A stretch of DNA of 64,000 nt from Nymphaea colorata (taxonomy: Eukaryota; Streptophyta; Magnoliopsida; Nymphaeales; Nymphaeaceae), in NCBI RefSeq assembly GCF_008831285.2, contig NC_045148.1, positions 3,040,001 to 3,104,000 on the forward strand, written 5' to 3'. The notes beneath the pieces were generated by a model that saw only the letters and a program-made list of their open reading frames with translations, searched no databases and was not told where the DNA came from. Both the position numbers and the translations under genes were made by a program. This document shows positions 12,972 through 25,860 of the stretch, piece by piece. Each line of letters starts with the position of its first letter. The stretch's first letter is position 1.

Positions 12972-13190
12972 ACAAGTGGGCCCCATGACCCTGGGTTAGT
13001 TTTGCTTACTTCTGGCTCTCTACTTGCCCTCTTTTGACAGTTATGTGGCCCTGGCTTGCTAGTTAAAACTGGGAGGGGCCGAGACAAGTGGGCCCCGAGA
13101 CCCTGGGTTAATTTTGCTTACTTCTAGCTCTCTACTTAACCTCTTTTGACAGTTATGTGGCCCCAGCTTGCTAGTTAAAACCAGGCCCAA
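12972..13190. repeat. Two-copy tandem repeat, about 112-bp unit
   Basis: The segment from ACAAGTGGGCCCC to GCTTGCTAGTTAAAAC occurs twice (starts 12972 and 13084) within the right arm of the foldback element. It is represented once in the left arm, so the duplication came after the inverted structure formed. Confidence 0.8.
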
Positions 13191-13859
13191 ATCAGAGAAC
13201 AACATCCAGTGCCCAAATCATCGACGTAGGGCCGTTCTGAACAGGGTTGCAATGAAAGTTTAGAAGATGTCATACTTATCTCTGTCCTTGAAAAGCCTAC
13301 TCGGCTATCTGTCATGGAGGCCAAGGATATCGTACTTATCACCTTCCCATGACCTCGAATCGGTAGCTGGCCCAGAGCATCCTACCTCAATGCAAACCCT
13401 TCCCTCACATGCTCATCTGCTTCCCTCGTTCCTCCTCCTCCACTTTTTCCACCTAGCTACCCATGATGAATCCTTCCACTTTGCTGATTGACACACATCA
13501 ACAGTATGTTATGTCCTGTTACGAGTCCCTCGAGATGCTGCTCGTCGGTGTTCAGGTCTGTGGGATTAGTGGTCTTGTGCCAGTCTGCTTGGTGGAGAAG
13601 ATACCCACTGACTGGCTCTGCCTCCCTTTGCTTATAGTATTGTGCTTGCTCGTCATTGTTTTCCTTCTCTCTCATTCCTATTGGCTACTATTCGCTCCAT
13701 ATCTATGAATTAGCAAGGTCAGCCTTAACCACATTTTCAACATCTCTGTGCTTCTTACAACACTTGCATTGCTGATCACCATTGGACTATATTATAAATT
13801 TGATCATGTGTGTAGTGTAGGAGTGCCTACGGAATGGCTGATCTATAGAAACAGGATCC

Positions 13860-14640
13860 TTAGAGGCCTGTTGAACCACTGATAGATTTTCAACAAACAA
13901 CCCAACAATTTCAGCAACTTCATTCAGTCTTGGAATCCTTCCTGCATTTTCAGAGAATTGCTTCTAGTTTCCTAATTAAAACCCTCTTGGTTTTAAATAT
14001 CCATTTACAACCAATAGGGTTCACACTTTTAGGCAAAAGAACAACGTCTCATACGTCAGTATCCATCATGGACTTTATTTCCTCATTCATGACATCTATC
14101 AACTTATGAGATTAAGAACTTTTTATTGCTTATTGGAAGTTAATAAGATCATCTTCCATTAAGCCCATATCAACATCATATTCTTGGACATAGACAAAAT
14201 CATTTGAAATTGTGCTTCTCCTCTCTATAGTGGATCTCCTCAACGACACTTCTAATTGATTTTCTTGAGGTTGTTGAGTTTGTTCTTCAGTGGTTTGAAT
14301 AAGGAGACCGTCATCATTGCCTTCTTTTGAATATGTTGATGGAAAAAATTAAGAATAAAAACCTGACTATTGCTTACAACATCTGTATAAGTAGAATCAG
14401 GTTTATCTTCAAAGACAATACGTCTAACTTTATCACCTCCCTCAAACTCAATATCCTCAAAAAATGGGTATTTTTCGTTTCAAAGAAAGACTTACTGATT
14501 AAATTATAAAACTTATAACTCATTGATCTTTCATAATATCCAACAAAATAACAACTAACTGTTTTAGAGTCTAGTTTCCTTTCGTTTAGCCTATATGGCC
14601 TCGCTTCAGCTAGACATCTCCAAACATGAAAATGCTTCAT
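13860..14640 (-). pseudogene. Ty1/copia reverse transcriptase N-terminal remnant and linker
   Basis: On the minus strand, pieces of the integrase-RT linker (HVWRCLAEARPYRLNE, SCYFVGYYERS) are followed by the first RT motif NPIGCKWIFKTKR. Coding sequence then breaks off at the junction with the foldback element near 13860. The catalytic YVDD region and RNase H are absent, so the 3' half of the element has been lost or replaced. Confidence 0.8.
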
Positions 14641-14739
14641 ACTAGGCGTTTTGCATGTTCATAATTCATATGAGGTTTTCGGTATTGCTTTTGATGACAC
14701 TTTATTGATAATATAAGCTCCAATCTTCAATGTCCCTCT

Positions 14740-15684
14740 CTAGAGGGATTTCGGTAAGGTAGAATGATTTATCATACTTCTTACCATATCCATAAGAGTC
14801 CGGTTTCGTTTTTCAGCTACACCATTCATTCTGGGAGAACCCGACATGTTGTATTGAGGGACTATACCACATTCTTCTAGGTACTTAGCGAAAGGGTCTG
14901 AACGTTGTTCACCTGATCCATGAAATCTACCATAGTATTCACCACCATGATCAGATCTAATGGCTTTAATCATTTTGCCTAATTGATTCTCAACTTTGAC
15001 TTTAAATGATTTGAAAACGTCTAAGAATTGAGACTTCTCATAAATCAAATATAGGTAACCAGAATAGTCGTCTATGAACGTGATAAAATATTGTTGTCCA
15101 TTCCAACAAGCCGAACAGAATGGACCACAAACATCTGTATGAATCAGTTCTAAGACGTCTGAACCTCTATTTGCACATGTTTTCTTAATGTTTGTTTGTT
15201 TTCTCTTTATACATTCAATGCAAACATTAAAATCTGCAAAATCAAAGGATTCAAGAATTTTATTCGACATAATCCTTTTGATCATCTTTTCAGAGTTATG
15301 TCCTAAATGTCTATGCCACAACATAGCAGAATTCTCATTTGTTAATTTTCTTTTAGTACCACTAGACGTAACATGCAAGGTTTCATGATATGAAGCAACT
15401 GTATCAAGAAAATAGAGGTTATCGCTACCAGACAAAGAATCAGTGACAATCAAAATTGACTGTAGAAACAACTTAAATTTACTACCTCCAAATGAACAAT
15501 AATAACCAAATTTGTCCAATACGAAAATAGAAATCAAATTCCGTTTAAAAGACGGTACTACATAAGTTTTTGTCAAATTTAAATAACAACCAATCTTTAA
15601 CAATAACTGAAAATCTTCTATGGCTTCAACATTCACCTTCTTGCCATCGTCCACATAGATGAATCTCTCAGTATCATTTGGCAT
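14740..15684 (-). pseudogene. Ty1/copia protease-tail and integrase, open 314-aa frame
   Basis: One uninterrupted minus-strand frame runs from the region after the protease (NDTERFIYVDDGKKVNVEAI) through the pre-integrase zinc region (LWHRHLGHNSEKMIKRIM, then CIEC) into the integrase core. The core shows IHTDVCGP, FIDDYSGY, IRSDHGGEYYG and NGVAEKRNRTL, giving the three catalytic acidic residues. This domain appears intact even though the element around it is broken. The domain order gag-protease-integrase-RT is diagnostic of copia rather than gypsy. Confidence 0.88.
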
Positions 15685-16010
15685 TCGATAATTTAGGCAT
15701 CCCTACATAGAAACACTTATGTGAGTAGTACCACCCGAATCTACCCACCAAGTGTGTCCTGGATGCATTTCCTTTCACGTCATGCGTGATACTTGGTACA
15801 ATCATTCTTATGACATTCATCATTGCAAAAGAAGCACCCTGATTTGTCTTCCTTATACTTCTTCTGATTCTTAATGGATGAATGGTCAACTGCAACTTTC
15901 TTAATAGTCTTTTTTTTCTTACTTTTAGCCGTAGTAGCAAAGTGAACACTTTCTATCTTATCATGCTTCAATCTCTACTCTTCGTCCACACAGTGCGAAA
16001 TAAGCTCATT
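15670..16010 (-). pseudogene. Ty1/copia gag zinc-knuckle remnant
   Basis: A lysine-rich segment leads into a CCHC-like knuckle (CFFCNDECHKNDCTKYH) upstream of the protease region, in shifted frames. The rest of gag is not recognisable to the right; 16050-17580 holds non-coding sequence instead. Confidence 0.65.
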
Positions 16011-17582
16011 AAGAGTTCATTTCTCCTTCTGACAGTTATAACTAAATGAATACATGTCCACACATGCTTACAATCAATACGTTTACATAAATGAAATAAC
16101 AAATATAAATGAATTTAAATACAATGGCCTAAATCTCATCACAAGGTACCGGTGCAACATTAATATCCAATATTTGGATTGAAATATTAACTGCAAGTGG
16201 TATTCTTGGTCGACAATGAATATAGATAATTAACCATGTCAAATAACGAGCTCATCTTTGGATTGACTCACTATTCACATGAAAACCTGAAAATGATCAC
16301 ATATTCATTGCGTTGTATACTTAAACCTGACCAAGCAACAATCCTCCTTTAGGTTAATCATTACTCGCATTGATTAAGTATATTATCATCTAATGTTCAA
16401 AACTGAGAAATTCTTACAACAGGTGTCACTTTGGAGACATAAAGTATAATTCTACTCATTTTGAACAATAGATATGACCAAAGATCAAATTCATAAAATA
16501 TTCATTTAAGATACACCCAAAATTTTAATAACATGCAAAACATGATACATATATTAAAATTTACATACAAATTGTCATACATTGAATAAAAAACCAAATA
16601 ATTTAATAAAATATAACTAAAAGAGTCCAAAATTTTATAAACTGGTATGATAATTATCCTTAAGTGGGTCAAGAACCAATGAATCGGCCTTAAAATGGCC
16701 TGTATCATACTTAAACCGTAATTAAAACACCCACATGGCCATAAATAGGGCTGAACCGGCAACTAAAACACCCACATGACCCTAAATAGGGCTGAACCGG
16801 TTTAAAAATTGAGCAAACCGGTCAAAAAATAGACCGAATCGGTTTTGAAACCCACTGAACCGATTGGAAAATGGCTAAAATCGGTTCCAAGACTGAATGA
16901 ACTGGTTTGAAAATGGTTCGAATCGGTAAGAACCGTTCAAATTTGAACTGAATCAGCTCAAAAAAGTACGAAGCGGTTCTAAATCAAATTGAATCAATCT
17001 TAAACCGAATGAACTGGTTCGATTCTCTTCAAAATCGGTTTGACAAAAAAGAACCATATTTTCAAAATTTAAACAGTATGGATATGGGTCGGGTCTGGAT
17101 CCGAAGTTCTTACCGCAAGCGGTCCCAAGCGCAAAAATTCTTTTTTTTTTTTTATTCTTATGGATCCAGGTCGGGTCTGTCATGACCCAACCCTGGGTCC
17201 GACCGCCTACCACGCGAGCGGTTTCCACCGTTCACCTACCTTGAAGGCCCGGTTCTCATCATTGACGTGATCAGGTCGCCAATAACGATCACCATGGCCG
17301 GCATTGTTTTCTTGGTGAGGATACCTCTGTCTGACGCCGCTCATGGTGCCCGGAGACCCTGCCCCTCACCCCAAACCAACCAGGAGTGAGGGGGGAGGAG
17401 AATGAGCAATGGCAGTGACGACAGAAGAGAGGGAAGACGAACGAAATGAGGAAAGGACATGAACGCGGTGGTTCTCAAAAGGAGAAGATTCGAAAAGGAA
17501 GAACACACAAAATTCATCCAAAAATTGTACGGATGCTTCAACAATTATCCCATAAAATCCAATGATTCAACAATAAACATAT
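16011..17582. other. Non-coding stretch between copia gag and primer site
   Basis: It holds sequence with no gene (16040-16500, possibly part of another LTR), a 44-bp direct duplication around AAAACACCCACATG (16722-16799), and the AACCGGTT-type repeats described separately. A T-run lies at 17141-17154. Confidence 0.4.
16780..17050. repeat. Degenerate short repeats around AACCGGTT
   Basis: Words such as GAACCGGTTT, AAACCGGTC, GAATCGGTT, GAACTGGTT and AAATCGGTT recur about every 20 bases. The pattern is a degenerate low-order tandem array. Confidence 0.7.
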
Positions 17583-17594
17583 GCTCTGATACCA
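17583..17594 (-). other. Primer binding site for initiator tRNA-Met
   Basis: The minus strand reads TGGTATCAGAGC, the exact sequence complementary to the 3' end of plant initiator tRNA-Met used by most LTR retrotransposons. It follows the LTR end (CTTTCA) by two bases, which fixes the copia element as minus-strand with its 5' LTR to the right. Confidence 0.85.
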
Positions 17595-17596
17595 AT

Positions 17597-18200
17597 TGAA
17601 AGAGAGATTTCCTCATGCATATACAAACAAATGTATATGCCCTAAAGCAGGATCTCGTTCATGCTAAATCACTGAATCAAAACTTTAATAATAGCAGAAG
17701 CGTACTTGAATCCATCTGAACAAGTGGACGATAAGATCGCAGTAGGATCTTCCAGTGTCTGTGCGTGAGCGCATGTGGTTTCTCTCAGACGGGGAAGAGA
17801 CAATCCTAGAAAACAATATTTCAACTCTCTGCACGACCCCAGGGACCACTACCTTTTATATTATAAGCAACTTCGGATTCAATCCATCAAAGAATCCGTA
17901 ATTGCATATAGGTATCTCTATATTATAAAATACCACATACTATATAAAATGACGTGATATCCCAAAACGCAATCACTTAACCAGATATTTACATTAAGAT
18001 AGTCATAATGTATGAAATTCCTCATTGACATATATCGACCCACCAAATGATCCTTACAATCCTTCCTCCATATATTATTTCTCCATTCTTCTCTAGAAAA
18101 ACGCTTTCTAATATTCTGTCATATATTGGGCATTTTGACTAAATGAATAGGTTTATTGGGCCAAAGCAATCTATGTTTTACCAAACGGAGCATGGGTTTT
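17597..18200 (-). mobile_element. Putative 5' LTR of the copia element
   Basis: The LTR must begin at 17597 (CA end on the minus strand) next to the primer site. Its outer end was not located; 18200 is an estimate. The matching 3' LTR should lie left of 13860 but was not found. Confidence 0.5.
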
Positions 18201-19944
18201 CTATCCCGTTATTGTTCAGCATGTCTTTGAAGGTTTGGGATAGAAATAATGTCTGACTTCAGCACTTCTTTTATTTTACTGTCATATGGAAACTATAATG
18301 ATCCCAAAGAGATTAGTGACTGATGAAAAATGCTCTTAAAAGAAGAGAAGTAGTTTCTCAAACAATAACCTATGAAGTTGGATATATGTAAAAGAAAAAA
18401 ATGAATATATCTATTACTTAATCAAGCTGTAATAATTTTGGTTTCCGTGTGTGATCCAGCTTTACAGACATTATGACAAGATTGTTTTGGGCATAGTCAC
18501 AATAACATCTTGGAGTTTTAAATGCTGAGGTTTTTCTCAGGTATAATACGGCAAGCTTTAAAACATGGGGGAAAATGATAAATTTTTAAAAAATTGAAAA
18601 AACTAAAAATAGAGGGAAAATTAAAAATAGAGGGAAAATAAAATAAGTGAGAAATTAATAACATAAACATCACAAGATAAGTAAATTTGCAACAAATAAA
18701 AAATAGAAAATGAAAAGAAATTGTTTGGCATTAAAAAAACTAAAAAATTAAAAAAAAACGTGAAAAAGAAAAAAAATGTGTTTTTTAACTCGTTTTTTTC
18801 GTTTTTAACCTTAAAAAAAACATTTTTTTAAGTTTTAAACAGCCATTTAATTTATTGCATTTTTTCACTTTAAAAAAAAACGCATTTTCTGTGACTACTT
18901 TAGGGGCCATTACTTTGCCATGAACTTGCACCAAAAAATGGGATAGTTTCACAAAATACTGTAACAAGTGTTACGTTCCGTGCACACGAACAATGTGTTA
19001 TTATTGTATCCATGTTGTCTAAGTACAAACTTGACCACCTTTTGAAACTGGATTTTGTCAGATGGTGAAGCTGGAGCTTGGAACACCAGCTAACTTATAA
19101 ACATCAGCAACCTCTACATTGTTAACAGTGCGTTCTCTATCTACACCATCAAACCAGGTATAATCTACAATATGCACATATTTTCGAATCTAAACTAGAT
19201 CGGTTGGGCCTTAACCAGTTGTATATTGAATGAGGAACTCTTTTTTGTGGTTGTGATGATGATCATCTGAGTGTAAACATTATACCCAGAAGATCTCATA
19301 ACATGATGCCATAGAGTGCAGATATTGAACACCCAAAGCACTTTTGATATTTAAAATAAGCCAATTGTCTGCTTCAAGGTGGCCTCCAAGCCTTTTCGAC
19401 ATGATATCCTGTGTTTGATGTTTCATAAAACCACACATATCAAGACCTTATTATTGGACTGAGAAGCCACTTCCCACATGGCCATTCCAGTTGAAAATCG
19501 GATAAATAGAACATACTTGGTTTTTTTCACCAGTGGCAGTGGTGGTCTTCTCATATTGAATTATCAAACAAGGGGAGGCCCGCAAACAAAGAATTAAAAC
19601 TTGAAAGGGTTTAACAGATTGCAATGCTGTTGCAGCAAGAAATCAAAATCAGGTTAACAGCAACCACAAACTAGATTATGTGAGTAGGCAGCTTAGGTTG
19701 CAGAGGAGATAAGCAAATCCATAAGGAATGAATTCAGACGGGACACAGATCCAATGTCTAATGGGTTAAAATTGGAAAAACAGATTTCCCTCAACCATTC
19801 AGAAAAATAGAATGTTAAGGATACTGAAAAACCAGCCCCTAGATAGGTTGGTTGACATGTCGGTAGCCTGTATTTATATGAATGCCTCACATGTATTTAT
19901 GCACATCCATATAAAACTGAGGGTTTCAGCCTTGACAGTCATGC

Positions 19945-19945
<1 letters not shown>
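18201..19945. other. Intergenic, no gene recognised
   Basis: It is AT-rich and includes poly-A-rich sequence and the GTATAATACGGCAAG repeat described separately. No domain was seen. Confidence 0.4.
18530..18990. repeat. AT-rich repeat with GTATAATACGGCAA end, copy 1
   Basis: The end sequence GTATAATACGGCAAGC, followed by A-rich lines of AAAAAACGT and TTTTTAAC type, reappears as the reverse complement at 29715-29970 (GCCGTATTATAC). It is probably a MITE family. The far terminus near 18970 is uncertain. Confidence 0.5.
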
Positions 19946-19946
<1 letters not shown>

Positions 19947-19981
<35 letters not shown>

Positions 19982-20134
19982 ACTCTTTCTCTGTGTGTGT
20001 GTGTATATATATATCCCAGCCAGAGGAATTCTCCAACACATGCATGTGTGAATAAAGCACAATGCATGCATCGGGGAGCGCCTGTGATTAAAGGCCATCT
20101 GATCATGAAATGCATTGAGTAGCCTTGATGAGAA

Positions 20135-20179
<45 letters not shown>
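19947..20179. repeat. Microsatellites: CT, GT, TA runs
   Basis: A CT run at 19947-19975, a GT/AT run at about 19993-20014 and a TA run at 20138-20179 lie close together. They generate spurious open frames on both strands. Confidence 0.9.
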
Positions 20180-20180
<1 letters not shown>

Positions 20181-22065
20181 CTTTGTTCTAACCTTGAAAA
20201 GCAAGCCAAGTCGAGCCTAGGCTTGCTTGAGTTTGAGATCAAGATGGATCGCTAAGTAATAATGTGAGCTTGGAAGCCTTTGCTCAATTGTTTACCAATC
20301 CAATCACCTGATTAATATAGTGCTATAGAAGGAAACACGAAAGGCAAGGGTAAAATGGAAGGATCAAGTAGGCATCATTACACAATTTAAAAGAGTAGTG
20401 TGATATCATAAAGATGGCAGCACAACCATTGTGATGTTTCATGAAAAGAATGATAAATATCATGAACGTAATGGCAAGAACAGTAACCAGTTTGGTAAGT
20501 CTACTAGAGCGTGCACACAATAATGATGAAGAAGAAAATCAAATCAGATCTGAACCCACACATATAAATGGATGTAAAGGAAGTTTATCAAGTCATAATG
20601 GGAAAAGGTCAAGTAATATCAAAATTAATGTAACAAAGTATTGCTCATTCATGTATTGATTGACATATACAGATATATACATGTGTGTGTGTGTGTGTGT
20701 GTGAAAATTGAAATTAGCAGGCTGCCGGATGGCTAAATATTTTGAAATTCATCGCTAAATGTACCATGAAACCATCACCAAAAACATCATAAACCATTGA
20801 TGCATCGTAAAGTACCACTAACATTTCATGTTGAAGACTTTTAGCGGCAAATTTTAAATATTATATATATATGTGTGTGTGTGTGTGTGTACATACACAT
20901 AAGGGGAAACCAATTTTTACAAACATACAAATGAATAACCTTTTTTTTTTAAAGATGCAAATGAAGGACTTTTATGCTTTTTGCAGACTGACCAGCAGTC
21001 CAAAATCTTTTGATCTATTATATTCAAGCCATGGGAATAATTTGTAGATCCAAGACTACTAGGTCAGGGATAAAAATGAGACTACCTAAAATCGATTGCT
21101 GGACAGTATTTTGTATAATCTAACCATATCGACATGATTTTGAGGATATTTTTATGAGAATCATTGACTAAGTTGGTCATTTTTCATTTTCAAAGTTTAA
21201 TATGTTTTTCGCAGAATGTATTATACAATGTTATTTCAACTTATGAATATAAATGTATTGTATTGGCAATGGGCTGATATGGAACGATTTTAACAATGCC
21301 AGAAATGAATTATAAATAGTACAGTTTAACTTAATAAACATTTTGGAAACATCGGTGGTCTGTTTAAGACACTTAAAAAGACTTTTCGGCTCAATCTGAA
21401 CCTGCCCATGGATTTCCCATAAAAATCGACACTTTGTAGGCAGTTTGGAAAGAAATATTGATATAATGCTAATGCTATACATTAAATAGTATAGCGTACA
21501 AAGAAAATTTTTATTCTACGGGTACAACAAAGCAAGCATCAATTTTTTTTGGAAAAAAAAATCACCATTTTGTTGTCTTGTTCAATGGTTAGGCGTGGAA
21601 AAAGAAAACATCAGCATCAAAACCCGCAAGGAATCACGATAGAAAAGGAGTTGTTTGGCAGAATGCGATAGCAATAATTGGTTTCAACAAGGCAGAGTGG
21701 GAAGAGGGTGCAATTGAATCAAGGGTGTCATACAATGCATTTGATCGTGAAAGTGACCTTTTCAAGATACTGCGAGAGAAAAACATCACAAATTTGTTTT
21801 TGCCCATAAACTGAAAGTACTATATCAATAACACCATTTGATGGTGATCACTATGTTCTACAGAAAAATATTATTTTGTTGATAGAGGCTATCTAAACGT
21901 ACATAGTTTCTTAACACTACATTGAGGTCTTCATTATCATTTTTTTACACCCCACATTTTCCCAAATTTTTCCAAATGGCAATCTGGAAAATATCCATAA
22001 AATATTTCAGATCGAAGTTGATGAAGCACAAATTCAATTTAGAATAATGAACTGCAAAATTAATT
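20180..22065. other. Intergenic, no gene recognised
   Basis: It is AT-rich, with GT microsatellites at 20683-20702 and 20871-20890. No conserved domain or element terminus was recognised. Confidence 0.4.
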
Positions 22066-22069
22066 TTTT

Positions 22070-22640
22070 TGTCAAATATGAACGAGATTTCAAATCCGAC
22101 CAAAACCAAAATTAATTTTCCAGAGACATGTTCAATTGGTCAATTTCCGGCCATTCCAAGCCTAAAAAAAAAATTCAATTTCCAAGATCCAATCTCAAAA
22201 ACTCTAGCTAGACTTCAACTATCCAATCCAATTTTTTTTCAAATTAAAATCAAACTATCCAATCCATTTTTCCAATCAAATATCCCAAAATCTAAACTAT
22301 CTTCAAAATTGTAAAATCTAGTCCAAACTTTCCATTTTCAATTCTTAATTCCAAGATGGTAGTTTCAAAAACAAAACTTCAAATGCCCAATATAACCAAT
22401 TCTATTCAAAATCCAAAATTCAAATTCTCAATTCCAATTGTTGGGATCAAATCAAAGTCCACTTGCTAAAATCCAGGATTAATTAAAAAATTTCATTCCA
22501 GAAATGATCTCTCAATCTTCAAAATTTCTGAAATACAGAAATCTTCTCAATCAAATCCTAGTTTGTGTTCAAAATAAACTCCAAAAATCCAAAACCTAAT
22601 CCCTGCACATGCATCTAGGAAGAATAACTTGTTAAAGCTT
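22070..22640. repeat. Degenerate CCAAATCCAA-type low-complexity tract
   Basis: Short words CAATTTCC, CAATCCAA, AAATCCAAAA and CTATCCAATCC recur through about 570 bases. This is the complement of the TTTGGATC-type tracts at 440-640 and 27900-28430. It is not coding. Confidence 0.7.
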
Positions 22641-24985
22641 GATAAAACCTAGACATTGGATTGATTACCCTTGTTAATGGTGGTAAAAATGGTCAATCCT
22701 TGTACCAATGGATGGGTTCTTTTGTTCTAAAATATATTTTCAAGCAAAGATCAGATTTTGCTTCTTCACCCCTGACCTTCCCTGCACCCATACCCACAAG
22801 AAGGATGGGGTGTGAAAAATGTGTTTGAATTTAACACATGAAGTACATAACCAATAAGAATTGTAAATGAATTATTTCACCATTGATACTCTCAACTATG
22901 AACACCAATTGAATGAGCATTTGGAATGTTAAAAGGATGATTTTCTATACAAAAGTGCAAGTAGAATGTTCTTTTCTTAAGCAGGCCAAGATTATGTTAT
23001 CTACTTGTGTTGCAACACCTACCAATTTTTTTATTGGAAAGATAATAGTAAATCCAAACCAGGTTCAAGATCTACACCTGGTCCTTCATCTATGTGTGTG
23101 ATCAAGTAGAGCCCGCTGATTTGGGGCTTTTTTTCGACATCAAGTATACAACAAGAAAAATAAAAAAGAGCTTGAGGGAGAAGGAGGTAGAGGAAAAGGA
23201 TGATAAAGAGGAGGCACATGAAGTCGAAGAAGAGGGAGAAGGGGCAAGTGAAGGAGGAGGGAGCAACGCAGTGGCGCAAGGGTGAGGTCTCTCTCTCTTT
23301 CTCACCAAGTGATGGGTAGAGCAACCGGTTGAGTTGGGTGACATATTATGGCCACATCCTCAGTTCAAATCTTGGAGGGTGCTATCTTGTTTTGAAGAAT
23401 GTTGAACATAGGATTAGGGGTGTCATTATGGAGGCTAAGTGGACCGGTTCTTATCCCTCCCCTTTCCGCCCTCCATCTCCTCTCTCTCTCTCTCTCATGC
23501 TTACTCTTTCTTGTTTTCCCACTCTTTCTAGTTCTCTCTCTTGATTTCAATTTTGGGATGATGCAGTTTTGAGAAATTCATACGATTTCTCCATTTTCTT
23601 GCAAATGGTTGAGTTGGGGCAGCAACAACAAGTTCGGGACATCATCAATGGTAAAAGATTTTGTTTTCACCGAAGTCTGGATTTGGAACTTGCTTAATAA
23701 AATTCCTCAACCTAGCATTTGGGTTGAGATTGCTTTGAAAAGCCCTTGGCCATTTCAAACGACCAAGTTGCGCTTGCTTCATAAGATTCTCTTGTCTAGT
23801 GACATGGTTAAGTTAGCTTTAGAATGCCTCGAACCTAGTGGCCAAATTATGCTTGATCAAATCTTCAGCTTAGCAACTGAGCTGATTTGATTGGGATATG
23901 ACTATTTTCTTCATGGACAAGGATGATTTTAAATAATTTATTAAAAAATTATTGTGAAATAAAAGTATATCGAAAAGCAATTTAGAAAGTACTTCAAAAT
24001 ATTCAAAATTAAAAAGATGCCCCAGTGTTGGCAATTGTCATGACTGGTAAGGTATAAGATCTAATTCAAAAGAAATATGTCAATATATTGGGTAAAAGAT
24101 AGATGGTTGATGTTTTGGGTTAACACTGAGGTGAAGAAAAATGTCCCCATAAAAAGAATGCATGGACAAAATAATATAGAGAAAATTGATATATTTTTCA
24201 CTAATAGGAAAGTGATGGTGCAAGGTAATATCATGTGTGTGAACTTATGTATAAAAGAATTTTCAATTTGTCTTTAGTGACAAGCAATTGGGACAATGAC
24301 TTGTAAGAAAGAAACTTGTTATCAGTAGATAGTGATTTTTATAGAGAGATATCAAGTTGATAACATTTTAAAGATAATATATTAAAACAGAGAAAGATAT
24401 GAGCAATAAAAAATCTTGACTTTGAAAAGGATTATAGCTCAAACAAAGAAGGTACATAACAAATACATGATGTTCTAATTCATGAAGACATATACTTAAT
24501 ATGCATGAATGAATAAGTTAAAATCAAGTGTCCGACTATTGAAAATAGAACATACTGAAGTAAAGAAATGTTGTAATCAATTTGAAATAAATGATGACCC
24601 TATAAAATCATAAATGTATAAAATGGGATGAAAGACGTACTATTTGTGTTGAAGCTAGAAGTTATCAGGTTAAGTATAAAGGAGGATCATAAAAAAATTG
24701 TAGGAACTGAGTTAATCAAAGTTGGTAATTGAATCAATAGATGGGTAACATGTTCATGAATAGGAGGTTGGACAAATGAATAAATAAGGGATTGACAAGG
24801 TAGGATAAAATATAGATTTTGAAGCAATTCAAAAAAAAAATGGACTTATCAAATGATACAACTTGAAAAAAAAAAGTTAATCAATGTCACTAAGTTAGGT
24901 TGTAGGGCTAAAGCATAGGTTCATGATTTGGTCATGTTTAAGATTACGTAGAGATGATTGAAGAAGATATTGATTTAAATGAGAA
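22641..24985. other. Intergenic, no gene recognised
   Basis: It contains a purine-rich stretch (23150-23285), a CT run (23472-23495) and a tRNA-like patch at 23290-23375. An open frame at 23609-23890 reads MSWGSNNKFGTSS but matches no family I know. Confidence 0.4.
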
Positions 24986-24989
24986 AGAT

Positions 24990-25860
24990 GAAATGTGAAG
25001 TTATTAAATTGATCAAGGATTGTTTGGAAGACATGCATTATACAATGATAAACATCTAACACTTTCTAAAGTCACATACATTTATTGTGCATATATTTGG
25101 AAAAGGAACATAGAACCCTAATTGAATTTGGTTTGATCAGTTATGATTGTTCTATAGAAGATATGTCAATATACTTAACCAGGAGGCTTAGTACGAGCAT
25201 AGAATCCTCCATTACACAACTAAAAGTTGGGTTCCTCATTTCTCCTTAGTCACCCTTCAATATACCATAAGCTATTATTCATGGTATTAACGAATGGGCT
25301 TTCCCAACCAAGGTGTGGTTTAGTTGTATGACTTAGTTTTATCTAGTTGTAAGACTTAGTCTTGTGTTACTACCTAAGACTGGGTCCAACAACATGATGA
25401 CTAAGACAAATAGGTATATGAAGCAATGTTGCTTAAGACATTGATTAAAATAAAGAGAGAACACAAAATGTCTTCAATCAAACCTTAAATTGAGAAAGTT
25501 TGTATTTGACTTCTAAGTCTAATTGAACATGATTAAGAATCCTCAATTACTACATATAAAATCATGTCATCAAACCATGTTTAGAGATATATGTAATGGA
25601 ATGCCAACTAGATTTAGGACATGAAGAAAACATAATTAGTGTTAACATTAAAAGTAAACATTTAAAATTTAAAATGTACAAATAAAGAGGCTAGTTAAAC
25701 AATGATGGTTCCCATCACAGTTGTCATCCATTTGCAACTCTAAAATTTATTTTGGTTTTGAAGTGCTATAGAAAAAAGAAGTTTTATTTTGAAACGAGAG
25801 AGAAAGAAACTCGCTCATCGGTATGAGGTCCAGCGATTTTCAACACATGTATTGGGGGTA
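24990..25860. repeat. Dispersed repeat, copy B
   Basis: This is the direct-orientation partner of 3560-4410, with the same order of conserved words (CCTAATTGAA, CAAGGTGTGG, CTACCTAAGAC, CCTTAAATTGAGA, CCCATCACAG). It shows small insertions such as a duplicated TTAGTTTTATCTAGTTGTA segment. Confidence 0.75.

Larger units (their letters stand above)
11960..13790. mobile_element. Large foldback (inverted-repeat) element
   Basis: Two arms of about 850-950 bp are reverse complements meeting in a short loop at about 12805-12860. Both ends hold GTGCTTCTTACAACACTTG (or its complement), and both centres hold GGCCCATT.TTG next to GGCTTTCATTTA. Each arm encodes a similar hydrophobic polypeptide. The arms differ by many substitutions and the right arm has an extra 112-bp duplication, so the structure is not recent. 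The right end abuts the copia element. Confidence 0.75.

Noticed and set aside
19812-20242. Open frames on both strands across the CT, GT and TA runs
   Set aside because: They arise from microsatellites without stop codons (runs of Ser-Leu, Tyr-Ile) and have no conserved flanks.
23102-23344. Proline/serine-rich minus-strand frame
   Set aside because: It is the complement of a purine-rich low-complexity stretch with no homologue known to me.
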